Position numbers and translations under genes: made by a program. A stretch of 56,356 nt of DNA. Source: Nannocystaceae bacterium. GTDB lineage: Bacteria > Myxococcota_A > Polyangia > Nannocystales > Nannocystaceae. Positions within the stretch are counted from its first letter, which is position 1; each line of letters begins with the position of its first letter. Positions 9,014 to 16,292 of this stretch are shown one piece after another. The stretch covers positions 1 to 56,356 of the forward strand of contig JAIBBS010000035.1 of the NCBI GenBank assembly GCA_019694555.1, given 5' to 3'. The notes beneath the pieces were generated by a model. The model saw nothing but the letters and a program-made list of their open reading frames with translations. It had not been told where the DNA came from and did not search any database.

Positions 9014-9739
9014 ATGGCTCGGCCGCTGCTGCGCGCGCTGGTGGCCGCGGTCTCGCCGGCCGCGCTCGCGGCCGCGTTGGCGCCCGAGCCCGCGTGGATG
9101 CTCTGGTCGCTGCCGCTGCTGCTGCCCGCGGCGTGGCTGGTGCGCGCGTGGGCCAACCCCGGACGCGTGCAGGCGATCGTGGGGCTGGTGCTTGCGGCCG
9201 CCGCTGCGATCGCATCGGCGCGCGCGCGCGCGCTCGCCGATGTCGCGTGGCGCGACGCGTGGCCGCGGATCGATCTGGCGACCGACGCGATGCCGCCGCA
9301 ACCACCCCCGTGGCTCGAGGTCGCCGGCGTGCTGCGCGATGGCTGGGTGCTCGGCGAGTACCTGCCGGGGCCGGGGCAAGTGGCGGATCAGTCGCAGCCG
9401 GCGCGGGCCGTGCTCGCGCCGATGACCGGCGCCGACGTCGACGTGGTGACGTTGCAAGGGGCGATCGTCATCGCGCGCGTGCGTGCAGATGCGGCCCGCG
9501 GACCCGGGCGTGTGGTGCTGCGAGGCCACACCGAGCCGCTCGCGCCCGAGCTCGCGCAGACGCTGGTCGATCTCGGCGGCACCCCACCGGGCAACGTGCC
9601 CGCGGTGTTGCTCGACACGCTGCAGGTGCCGCAGTCGCAGCAGGCCAGCGTCGCGGTGGCGCTGGCGCTGGGGCTGTTGCTCGCGGCGATCGCCGCGTTC
9701 GCGTGGCGCGAGCCGGCCCCGCGCGACGCCGGACGCTGA
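9014..9739 (+). CDS. Hypothetical membrane protein with N- and C-terminal transmembrane helices
   Basis: A 241-aa protein. The N-terminus has two or three hydrophobic helices (LLRALVAAVSPAALAAALA, MLWSLPLLLPAAWLVRAW, VGLVLAAAAAIASARA). The middle is soluble, about 120 residues (PPWLEVAGVLRDGWVLGEYL ... VDLGGTPPGN), and a last helix (VAVALALGLLLAAIAAFAW) ends near residue 230. The soluble part between the helices could face the periplasm. I do not recognise the family. A second in-frame ATG at 9002 would add four residues; the hexamer TATGCT at 9001-9006 overlaps it and could be the -10 box, which favours 9014. Confidence 0.65.
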   Translation: MARPLLRALVAAVSPAALAAALAPEPAWMLWSLPLLLPAAWLVRAWANPGRVQAIVGLVLAAAAAIASARARALADVAWRDAWPRIDLATDAMPPQPPPWLEVAGVLRDGWVLGEYLPGPGQVADQSQPARAVLAPMTGADVDVVTLQGAIVIARVRADAARGPGRVVLRGHTEPLAPELAQTLVDLGGTPPGNVPAVLLDTLQVPQSQQASVAVALALGLLLAAIAAFAWREPAPRDAGR

Positions 9740-9754
9740 TACCCTGACGCGGTG

Positions 9755-10342
9755 ATGCGCATCGCTTCGCTCGTGGTCGCCGCAGGGCTCTTCGCGTGCA
9801 CGACCGAGTCGGCCGACGACGCGGGTAGCTCGACCGGTGGCGGCAGCAGCAGCAGCACCGGCAGCGGCAGCAGCGGCAGCAGCGGCGACAGCACGGCTGC
9901 GGCCGACAGCTCGAGTGGCGGTCCGGTCGGTGACGGCATCCTGCAGTGCGTGGAGAGCTGCGGCGTGCCCTCCGACTGTTGCCTGCCGGGCATGCCGTGC
10001 CCCGGCGCGTACCCCTACAACGTCGACTGCGTCGACGGCCTGTGCGTCCCGGCGCAGTGCGACGACGACGACTCGTGCACCGCGATCGATCCCGGCCAGG
10101 CGTGCGTGCTGGTCCGCGGGCTGCGGACCTGCGTCACCGCGTGCGCGGCCGATGGCGACTGCGCCGGCCTGGGCGCCAGCTACACCTGCAGCGGCGTCGC
10201 CGACGACGGCAGCGCGGTGTGCTTCGAGCGCTGCGATGCCGCGGGCGTCTTCTGCGGCAACCAGGCCTGCGACCCGGTCTCGGGCCTGTGCACCTGCGAG
10301 ACCGCGGGGATGTGCCAGTCCGACTGGGAGTGCGTCGACTGA
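9755..10342 (+). CDS. Cys-rich lipoprotein with Gly/Ser linker
   Basis: A 195-aa protein with the signal MRIASLVVAAGLFAC (lipobox LFAC). A Gly/Ser/Thr linker of about 40 residues follows, encoded by GGCAGC-type microsatellite DNA, then a domain with a high cysteine content (VESCGVPSDCCLPGMPC, LCVPAQCDDDDSC, FCGNQACDPVSGLC, CETAGMCQSDWEC). The spacing resembles small disulfide-rich, EGF- or trypsin-inhibitor-like modules, but no exact family is recognised. This lipobox-linker-Cys-domain plan recurs at 19658 and 48704 in this window and is typical of Nannocystaceae surface proteins. A GTG at 9752 is an alternative start. TACCCT at 9740-9745 may be the -10 box. Confidence 0.75.
   Translation: MRIASLVVAAGLFACTTESADDAGSSTGGGSSSSTGSGSSGSSGDSTAAADSSSGGPVGDGILQCVESCGVPSDCCLPGMPCPGAYPYNVDCVDGLCVPAQCDDDDSCTAIDPGQACVLVRGLRTCVTACAADGDCAGLGASYTCSGVADDGSAVCFERCDAAGVFCGNQACDPVSGLCTCETAGMCQSDWECVD
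9833..9906 (+). repeat. GGCAGC-type microsatellite coding a Gly/Ser linker
   Basis: About 70 nt of near-tandem GGCAGC and AGCAGC units inside the lipoprotein gene. They encode the flexible linker between the lipid anchor and the Cys-rich domain. Such simple repeats can change length by slippage in whole codons, so linker length may vary between strains. This is a coding repeat, not a mobile element. Confidence 0.7.
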
Positions 10343-10353
10343 GCCCATGGAGA

Positions 10354-10446
10354 GGAAGCTCCGCTTCCCCTGCCCGTGCCCGGCGCTGCCGGTCACGGGA
10401 CCCCTCACCTTCCGGTCGCTCTCGCGACGAGAGTCCGTCAGCATTC
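10354..10446 (-). repeat. Structured intergenic repeat, copy A
   Basis: Read on the minus strand, the core (10446 down to 10388) matches the plus-strand core at 26417-26474 at about 50 of 58 positions, including the shared blocks ATGCTGAC, CTCTCGTCGCGA and GGTGAGGGGTCCCGTGACC. The core can form a hairpin GTCGC-GAGA-GCGAC. Further on, at 10354-10368, there is a second hairpin, GGAAGC-TCC-GCTTCC. The element starts 11 nt behind the stop of the Cys-rich lipoprotein and fills most of the 178-nt gap before the GST gene. It could act as a terminator or RNA-stability element; that is inference. Confidence 0.7.
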
Positions 10447-10520
10447 GCGGACGGTCTCTGAGCCTGGCGCCGTAACATCGCCGTCGGCGGCGACGTCGAG
10501 GCCGGCTACAGTCCAACGCC

Positions 10521-11132
10521 ATGGCCGACCTCGAGCTCACGTACTTCGACTTCAATGGTTCACGCGGCGACGAGTGCCGCCTCGCGCTCGCGATCGCGGG
10601 CGTGCCCTTCCAGGACAACCGCATCAAGGGTCCAGACTGGCCGGCGCTCAAGTCGACCATGCCCTTCGGCGCGCTGCCGGTGCTCGACATCGCGGGCAAG
10701 GGCCGCCTGACGCAGTGCAACGCGATCCTCTCCTATGTCGGCCGCGCCTACGGCCTCACGCCCGACGACGCGTGGGCTGCGGCCAAGCAGGACGAGGTGC
10801 TGGCGGCCGGCGAGGAGCTGCGTCACGCCATCAGCGTCACGCTGCGGATCACCGACGCGGCGGAGAAGCAGGCCAAGCGCGAGGCGCTGGCGCAGACCAC
10901 GATCCCGGCGTGGGGCGCGAGCATGCAGCGGCTGCTCGGCGCGGGGCCCTTCGTCGCGGGCGATCGCATCGGCGTCGGTGACCTCAAGATCTTCACGCTG
11001 GTGAAGTGGATCCGAAGCGGCGCGCTCGACCACGTGCCCACCACCGTGCTCGATGACAGCCCCAAGGTCATCGGCGTGTGGGAGGCGGTCGGCAAGCATC
11101 CGGCCGTCGTGGCGTGGTACGCCGCGCACTGA
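10521..11132 (+). CDS. Glutathione S-transferase family protein (sigma-class-like)
   Basis: A 203-aa protein with the two-domain GST plan. The N-terminal thioredoxin fold covers residues 4-85, with a Tyr at position 8 in LTYFDFNGSRGDECRLAL where sigma- and mu-type GSTs keep their catalytic Tyr. The cis-Pro loop is FGALPVLD, and QCNAILSYVGR is the glutathione gamma-glutamyl site (usually QSxAI). The all-helical C-terminal domain has VGDLKIFTLVKWI, close to the usual N-cap motif. It probably conjugates or reduces electrophiles with glutathione in the cytoplasm. TACAGT at 10507-10512 lies 8 nt before the ATG, with no clear Shine-Dalgarno. Confidence 0.85.
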   Translation: MADLELTYFDFNGSRGDECRLALAIAGVPFQDNRIKGPDWPALKSTMPFGALPVLDIAGKGRLTQCNAILSYVGRAYGLTPDDAWAAAKQDEVLAAGEELRHAISVTLRITDAAEKQAKREALAQTTIPAWGASMQRLLGAGPFVAGDRIGVGDLKIFTLVKWIRSGALDHVPTTVLDDSPKVIGVWEAVGKHPAVVAWYAAH

Positions 11133-11146
11133 TCGCGAAAGCACGA

Positions 11147-11179
11147 CGTGCGGCCGCGCCCTCGGGTCGTGGCCGCACG
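11147..11179 (+). terminator. Hairpin behind the GST gene
   Basis: A perfect 9-bp inverted repeat, CGTGCGGCC (11147-11155) and GGCCGCACG (11171-11179), with a 15-nt loop. It begins 14 nt after the GST stop codon and has no T-run. A factor-assisted terminator or a 3'-end stabilising hairpin is the simplest reading. The rest of the gap up to 11319 shows nothing I can name. Confidence 0.5.
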
Positions 11180-11319
11180 CGCGGGAGCGCGCGACCGTTC
11201 AGCTGCGTGAGCGGACCCACGCGGCCCAGGCCGGTGCCGTGGTCGCGATGGAACGATGGAACACCGGTCGTCACGCCTTGCCCGTGAGGGGCGCGGGCCC
11301 GTCCGCCCGCGGCACGGAC

Positions 11320-12381
11320 ATGACGACGGCGATCGACGACGCGAAGCTGCAGGCATTTCTAGGCAAGGTCGTGGGGGATGTGGGCGCGGCGATGTCGGCC
11401 GCGCTGGTCGTGCTCGGCGATCGGCTCGGGCTGTACCGCGCGATGGCGCAGGCGGGCCCGCTCACCCCGGCCGAGCTCGCGGAGCACACCGGTACGGCCG
11501 AGCGTTACGTCCGCGAGTGGTGTGACGCCCAGGCCGCCGCGCAGTACGTCACCTACGACGCGCAGACCGGGCGCTATGCCCTGCCGGCCGAGCACGCGGT
11601 CGCGCTGGCGGATCCCGACAGCCCCGCGTTCGTGCCCGGGCTGTACCAGGTGACGGCCGCGATCTGGGACGCGCAGCCGCGGATTGCCGAGCGCTTCCGC
11701 AGCGGCGAGGGCCTGTCGTGGGGCGAGCACCATCCGTGTCTGTTCGAGGGCACCGAGCGCTTCTTTCGATCGGGCTACCTGGGCAACCTCGTCAGCAGCT
11801 GGATCCCGGCCCTCGACGGCGTCGAGGCCAAGTTGCGTCGCGGTGCCCGCGTCGCGGACGTCGGCTGTGGCCTGGGCGCGTCCACGATCCTCATGGCCAA
11901 GGCGTTTCCCGAGTCGCGCTTCTGGGGCTTCGACTCGCACGCGCGCTCGATCGAGCTGGCGCGTGTGCGCGCGGTCGAAGCCGGCGTGGCCGATCGCGTG
12001 GTGTTCGAGGTCGCGCGCGCGACCGACTACCCCGGTCGCGACTACGATCTCGTGGCGCACTTCGACTGCCTGCACGACATGGAGGATCCCGTCGGTGCCG
12101 CCAAGCACGTGCATCGCACGCTCGCACCGGGCGGCTCGTGGATGATCGTGGAGCCCTTCGCCGGCGATCGCCCCGAGCACAACCACAACCCCGTGGGCCG
12201 GGTGTTCTACGCCGCGTCGACCTGCATCTGCGTGCCGCACTCGCTGTCGCAGCACGGTCCGGCGTTGGGCGCCCAGGCCGGCGAGGCGCGCCTGCGCGAG
12301 GTCGTCACGCGCGGTGGCTTCGCGCGGCTGCGCCGCGCGACCGAGACGCCCTTCAACCTGATCCTCGAGGCGACGGCCTGA
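11320..12381 (+). CDS. SAM-dependent class I methyltransferase with N-terminal winged helix
   Basis: A 353-aa protein. Residues 20-95 form a winged-helix dimerisation domain (GDRLGLYRAMAQAGPLTPAELA, TGTAERYVREWCDAQAAAQYV) of the type seen in Rv2258c-like and O-methyltransferase proteins. The SAM-binding motif I is VADVGCGLGAS near 178, followed by FWGFDSHARSIELAR (motif II) and DLVAHFDCLHDMEDP (motif IV/post). It probably methylates a small molecule; the substrate is unknown. The ATG at 11320 is chosen because the homologous part begins there; the open frame extends upstream into the GST gene. The last 29 nt overlap, tail to tail, the stop region of the large ATPase gene on the other strand. 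Confidence 0.82.
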   Translation: MTTAIDDAKLQAFLGKVVGDVGAAMSAALVVLGDRLGLYRAMAQAGPLTPAELAEHTGTAERYVREWCDAQAAAQYVTYDAQTGRYALPAEHAVALADPDSPAFVPGLYQVTAAIWDAQPRIAERFRSGEGLSWGEHHPCLFEGTERFFRSGYLGNLVSSWIPALDGVEAKLRRGARVADVGCGLGASTILMAKAFPESRFWGFDSHARSIELARVRAVEAGVADRVVFEVARATDYPGRDYDLVAHFDCLHDMEDPVGAAKHVHRTLAPGGSWMIVEPFAGDRPEHNHNPVGRVFYAASTCICVPHSLSQHGPALGAQAGEARLREVVTRGGFARLRRATETPFNLILEATA

Positions 12382-15300
12382 GGCGACTGCGACCGTTGGG
12401 CTGGTAGCTGCAGAAGATGCCGGTCTTCACCGCCCAGTCGAGGTGCGCACCGAGCTCGGGGTCGAGCGCCGCGATGCGACCGATGGCGTCGGCCAGGCGT
12501 CGGCGCACGTTGACGCGCGCGCGTTCGATCGCCGCGCGGTCACGACGGATCCGTCCGCCGAGCCCCACGCCGGCGGCCAGCTCCTGTGCGACCGCCTCGA
12601 GCCGCGCGCGCAGCTGCTCGGCGCGCGCGAGGTCGCCGATCGACTCGGCATCCTCCTGCTCGTCGCGCAGCTGCACCAGCGCGCGGCGATAGTCGGCGAT
12701 CGCCACCGCGTCGAGCACCGGACCGGCGTCGCCGGTGTCGACGTCGCCGTGCAACTCGAGCACGTGCAGCGCCTCGGTCGGGCGCGCCAGCAGCTCGGCC
12801 AGCATCTGGACGCCGCGCGAATCCTTGAGCCGGTGGCTGCGCTCGCCCGCGTGCACCAGCCAGGTCTCGCCCTCGCGCTGCAGTCGCGGCCGCAACGCCG
12901 GCGGTTGCGAAAGCGAGGGCGCCGCGCGCGGCGGCGGTGCCGTCGCGATCGCGTCGCAGGCCTCGCGCACGCCGGGCAGATCCAACACCTCGGCGAGCGA
13001 GCGTGCGCGCGTCCGTTGCCGCTGGGCGGCTTCGACGTCGTCGGGTCCGCCGCGCTCGAGCAGCGCGGCCGCCAGCGCCACCATGATGCGCGCGAGGTGG
13101 GGGCGTGCGTCGGCGGCCTCGCAGCGCCGCGCGGCGTCGTGCAGCCACGCGACCGCATCGTCGTGACGGCCCAGCAGCCGCGCGAGTCCACCCATGATCT
13201 CGGTGTGCGGCGCCTCGGTGACCATCAGGCCGATGCCCCAGCTGTGGATGCGATCGGCGAAGGGCTCGAGGCAGGCCAACAGCTCCCGCGCGTGCTCCCG
13301 CGCGCCCGTGGCCACGCAGGCCTCGCCGAGCCAGCACACGAATGGTCGCGTCGCGAACAGGTCGAGCTCGGACATCAGGCCGTCGAGCTGCGCGCGCGCC
13401 TGCGCCAGCTGCCCGCGGCGGGCCGTCAGCACCAGCTGCAGTGCGCGCGCGTAGGCACGGTCGGCGTAGCGCGAGACCACCGCCACGACCTCGTCGGCGC
13501 AGGCCTCGAGTGCCGCCGCGTCGGCGCGCGCGCAGGCGAGCCCGGCCTGCATCGCCGCCCGCGCGAGATCCGAGTTGCTGTCGCCCCGATCGCCCAGGGT
13601 CGCCTGCGCCTGCGCGAGGTGGCGCTGCGCCGCCTCGAACGCGCCGCGGCTGGTCGCTCGCATGGCCCGCAGCAGCAGCGACTGGGCGCGCAGCGCCGGC
13701 AACGGCAGGCTCGCCGCGATGGCGGCGTGGCGCTCGAGGTGCGCGTCGGCGGCGGCGGTGTCACCGAGCTCGAGCGCGTCGAACACCAGCCGCAGCTCGC
13801 CGCGAGCCCGCCGCACCGGATCCCCGAGCACGGTCGCGAGCTCCACGGTCTCGGCATTGATGCGCCGACGCTCCCGCGGATCGGCGAAGTAGATCAAGGC
13901 CGAGCCCGCGGCGACGAGCACGGCCAGCCGCGTGCTCGGATCGCCGACCTCGCGCACCAGCGCGATGGCCTCGCGCGCCAGCGCCATCGGTTGCAGCGGA
14001 TCGGGGGCGGGCTGCAGCGCCGCGGCCAGCCGCGCGAGCACGCGCGCGCGCAACGGTGAGGCGGTCTCGCCCAGCATCGCGAGCGCCTCCTGCAACAGCG
14101 CGACCAGCTCGGCGTCGACCACCGCGAATGCGAAGTGCTCACCCCACGCCAGCGCAGCCGCGGCCAGCCGCGCCGCGTCGCCCCGCAGCCGCGCCAACGC
14201 GGCGGCGTCGCGGCACACCGCGCGACCGCGCTCGGGCACGCCACCGCGGATGTACGCGCGACCCAGCGCGACCATGACGTCGATGCGCGCGCTGGCGTCG
14301 ACCGCATGGGCATCGAGCACCGCCAGCAGTCGCTCGAGCAGCGCGAGCGCGTCCTCGTGTGCCGCCAGCTCCAGCGCGCGCTCGGCCGCCGCGATCGCGT
14401 GGGCGACGGCGCGGGTGGGTTCGGCCAGCGGGATCGCGGCCGTGAAGTGCGTCGCGAGCCCGACCGCACGGGTGCGCGCGTCGGTGGCGGTGCTGCGTTC
14501 GAGCGCCTCCGCGATCGCGAGGTGCATCGCGGTGCGTCGCGCCGGCGCCAGCGTGCGCTCGAGCGCGTCGCGCAGCAACACGTGGGTGAAGCGCAGCGAG
14601 CCCGGTGCGACCTCGGTAAGGACGTCCGCGGACTCGGCCGGCGCGAGCGCGGCGTCGAGCGCATCGGGTGACAGGCCCGCGGCTGCGGCGACCAGGCTAC
14701 GCGGGAACTCGCGGCCGACCAGCGCAGCGATCGCCAGCGCGTCGCGGCACGCTGGCGGCAGCTGCGAGATGCGCTGCTGCAGCACCGCGCGGCCGCCGTC
14801 GCCCTCGCTGGCCCGCGCGCCGCTGGCCAGCAGTCGCACAGCCTCGACCACGAACAGCGGGTTGCCCTCGCTGAGTCGCGCGACCGACTCGAGCGTGCTC
14901 TCGTCGGCGTCGATGCGACTCGACGTCACCAGCTCGCGGATGGCCGCGCGATCGAGCCGCGCCGGCGCGAGCACCCGCGCGTGCCGCCGCGCCTGCGCCA
15001 GCGGCTCCGCCACGCCGGGCGACAGCCGCACCTCGGCGTCGCGGTGCGTGGCGAGCACGGCCGCGGCGACACTGCGCAGCCGCGGCGCGACGAAGCCGAG
15101 CAGCTGCAGGCTCGCGGGGTCCGCTGCGTGGACGTCGTCGAGCACGATCGCCACCGGCGCGCGTGCGGCGAGGGCCTCGAGCAGCTCACACAGCGCGCTG
15201 AGCGTGCGGAATCGCGTCGCGGCGGGATCCAGCGGCGCGGCGCGGGGCCGGTCCTCGAAGCGTCGCCGCAGCTCGGGCATCAGCTCGAGCACGACCTCGA

Positions 15301-15601
15301 GCTGCGGCAGTGCGTCGAGGGTCGCGTCGCTCGCGGCGGCACACAGTGGTCGCAGCGCCTCGAGCCACGGCCACAAAGGTGGCGCACCGCCGGCCTCCCA
15401 CGCGCTGCCCCAACCGATCGCGAGCGCAGCCTGCTCGCATCGGGCCGCGAAGGCGCGGGCCAACGCCGACTTGCCGATGCCGGGCTCACCGTGCACGAGC
15501 ACGACCTCGCCGTGGCGTTGCTGGACGCCGGCGACCACCTGGTCGAGCACCGCGAGCTCGCGGGCGCGCGACACCAGCGGCTCCGCTGGAAACGACACCA
15601 T
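12353..15601 (-). CDS. Large STAND/AAA ATPase regulator with TPR-like region (LuxR-family-like, no LuxR HTH)
   Basis: A 1082-aa protein. The N-terminal ATPase has Walker A HGEPGIGKSALA (about 36-47) and Walker B VAIVLDDVHAAD (about 155), then a winged-helix part (LVGREFPRSLVAAAAGLSPDALDAAL) and about 500 residues of Ala/Leu-rich helical repeats like those of MalT/LAL regulators. The C-terminus has a separate conserved domain: HRLKDSRGVQMLAELLARP, HVLEL, then RARVNVRRRLADAIGRIA and VKTGIFCSYQP. This domain recurs at the end of actinobacterial and myxobacterial ATPases; there is no LuxR-type HTH. It is probably a signal-sensing transcription or signalling regulator. I start at the ATG 15601 (MVSFPAEPLVSRARELAVL); an ATG at 15634 would add 11 residues. 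Confidence 0.78.
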   Translation of the reverse strand: MVSFPAEPLVSRARELAVLDQVVAGVQQRHGEVVLVHGEPGIGKSALARAFAARCEQAALAIGWGSAWEAGGAPPLWPWLEALRPLCAAASDATLDALPQLEVVLELMPELRRRFEDRPRAAPLDPAATRFRTLSALCELLEALAARAPVAIVLDDVHAADPASLQLLGFVAPRLRSVAAAVLATHRDAEVRLSPGVAEPLAQARRHARVLAPARLDRAAIRELVTSSRIDADESTLESVARLSEGNPLFVVEAVRLLASGARASEGDGGRAVLQQRISQLPPACRDALAIAALVGREFPRSLVAAAAGLSPDALDAALAPAESADVLTEVAPGSLRFTHVLLRDALERTLAPARRTAMHLAIAEALERSTATDARTRAVGLATHFTAAIPLAEPTRAVAHAIAAAERALELAAHEDALALLERLLAVLDAHAVDASARIDVMVALGRAYIRGGVPERGRAVCRDAAALARLRGDAARLAAAALAWGEHFAFAVVDAELVALLQEALAMLGETASPLRARVLARLAAALQPAPDPLQPMALAREAIALVREVGDPSTRLAVLVAAGSALIYFADPRERRRINAETVELATVLGDPVRRARGELRLVFDALELGDTAAADAHLERHAAIAASLPLPALRAQSLLLRAMRATSRGAFEAAQRHLAQAQATLGDRGDSNSDLARAAMQAGLACARADAAALEACADEVVAVVSRYADRAYARALQLVLTARRGQLAQARAQLDGLMSELDLFATRPFVCWLGEACVATGAREHARELLACLEPFADRIHSWGIGLMVTEAPHTEIMGGLARLLGRHDDAVAWLHDAARRCEAADARPHLARIMVALAAALLERGGPDDVEAAQRQRTRARSLAEVLDLPGVREACDAIATAPPPRAAPSLSQPPALRPRLQREGETWLVHAGERSHRLKDSRGVQMLAELLARPTEALHVLELHGDVDTGDAGPVLDAVAIADYRRALVQLRDEQEDAESIGDLARAEQLRARLEAVAQELAAGVGLGGRIRRDRAAIERARVNVRRRLADAIGRIAALDPELGAHLDWAVKTGIFCSYQPNGRSRLRPSPRGSG

Positions 15602-15697
15602 GCGATTGCAGCGCGGATCCAGGCCGCGGGTCAACCGCGCGGGCCGGCCGTGGACCCGCGCCGCGGCGGCTTGACGCGGATACCTCGTCGCCCGACG

Positions 15698-16222
15698 ATG
15701 GATGCGCCCGTGCCCGCTGCCAAGCCCTCCCGCGTGCTGCCCGGTGTCGTGTTGCTCGCGCTCGGGGCGACCTGCAACGCGGTCGGCATCGGTCTGACCG
15801 TCTCACCCAAGCGCGAGGGTGATCCCAGCGCGGGCATCTTCTGGATCGTCGTCAGCGTCGTCGCGATGATGGTGCCCGGCATCATCCTCATCACGATGGG
15901 GCGACGGCAGGCCCGGCGCGGGCGGCAGATCGACACCATCGTGGCGCTGGCCAGCGCGGCGCAGCGGCTGCCGTTCGCACAGCTCGCGGTCGACCTGGGC
16001 TGCAGCGAGTCGGAGGCGCGCAAGCTGTTGCTCGAGGCCATCGGTGCCGGCCGCATCGTCGGTCGGCTCGACCTCGACAAGGGCGCGTTCGTGTCGGGCT
16101 CGACGCACGGCGGCGTGCAGCAGCTGACGATGACGTGCCGCAGCTGTGGCGGCACCTCGGTGGTGATCGTCACCGCGTCGTCGGTGTCGCTGTGTCAGTA
16201 CTGCGGCTTCCGCCTGGCCTGA
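15698..16222 (+). CDS. Membrane protein with HTH-like segment and C-terminal zinc ribbon
   Basis: A 174-aa protein with two transmembrane helices (VLPGVVLLALGATCNAVGIG about 13-32, IFWIVVSVVAMMVPGIILIT about 47-66), a basic cytoplasmic stretch (GRRQARRGRQID), and a winged-helix-like segment (LPFAQLAVDLGCSESEARKLLLEAI, about 90-115). It ends in a small zinc ribbon with CRSC near 146 and CQYC near 166. Membrane-bound proteins with PCI/wHTH plus a zinc ribbon occur widely in bacteria without a known role. TACCTC at 15681-15686, 11 nt before the ATG, may be a -10 box. It is divergent from the ATPase gene. Confidence 0.75.
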   Translation: MDAPVPAAKPSRVLPGVVLLALGATCNAVGIGLTVSPKREGDPSAGIFWIVVSVVAMMVPGIILITMGRRQARRGRQIDTIVALASAAQRLPFAQLAVDLGCSESEARKLLLEAIGAGRIVGRLDLDKGAFVSGSTHGGVQQLTMTCRSCGGTSVVIVTASSVSLCQYCGFRLA

Positions 16223-16233
16223 GCGGGGCCCGG

Positions 16234-16258
16234 CGCCCGCGGGCTCCGTCCGTGGGCG
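16234..16258. terminator. Hairpin in the convergent gap 16223-16292
   Basis: CGCCCGCGG (16234-16242) pairs with CCGTGGGCG (16250-16258), 9 bp with one G-U pair and a 7-nt loop. It sits between two convergent genes and can serve both strands. The 30 nt behind it are weakly similar to the end of intergenic repeat copy A (GAGGAGGTTCCGCTCTCC against GAGAGGAAGCTCCGCTTCC), which may mark a degenerate relative. Confidence 0.45.
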
Positions 16259-16292
16259 AGGAGGTTCCGCTCTCCTGCGCGTCGCCGGCCGC

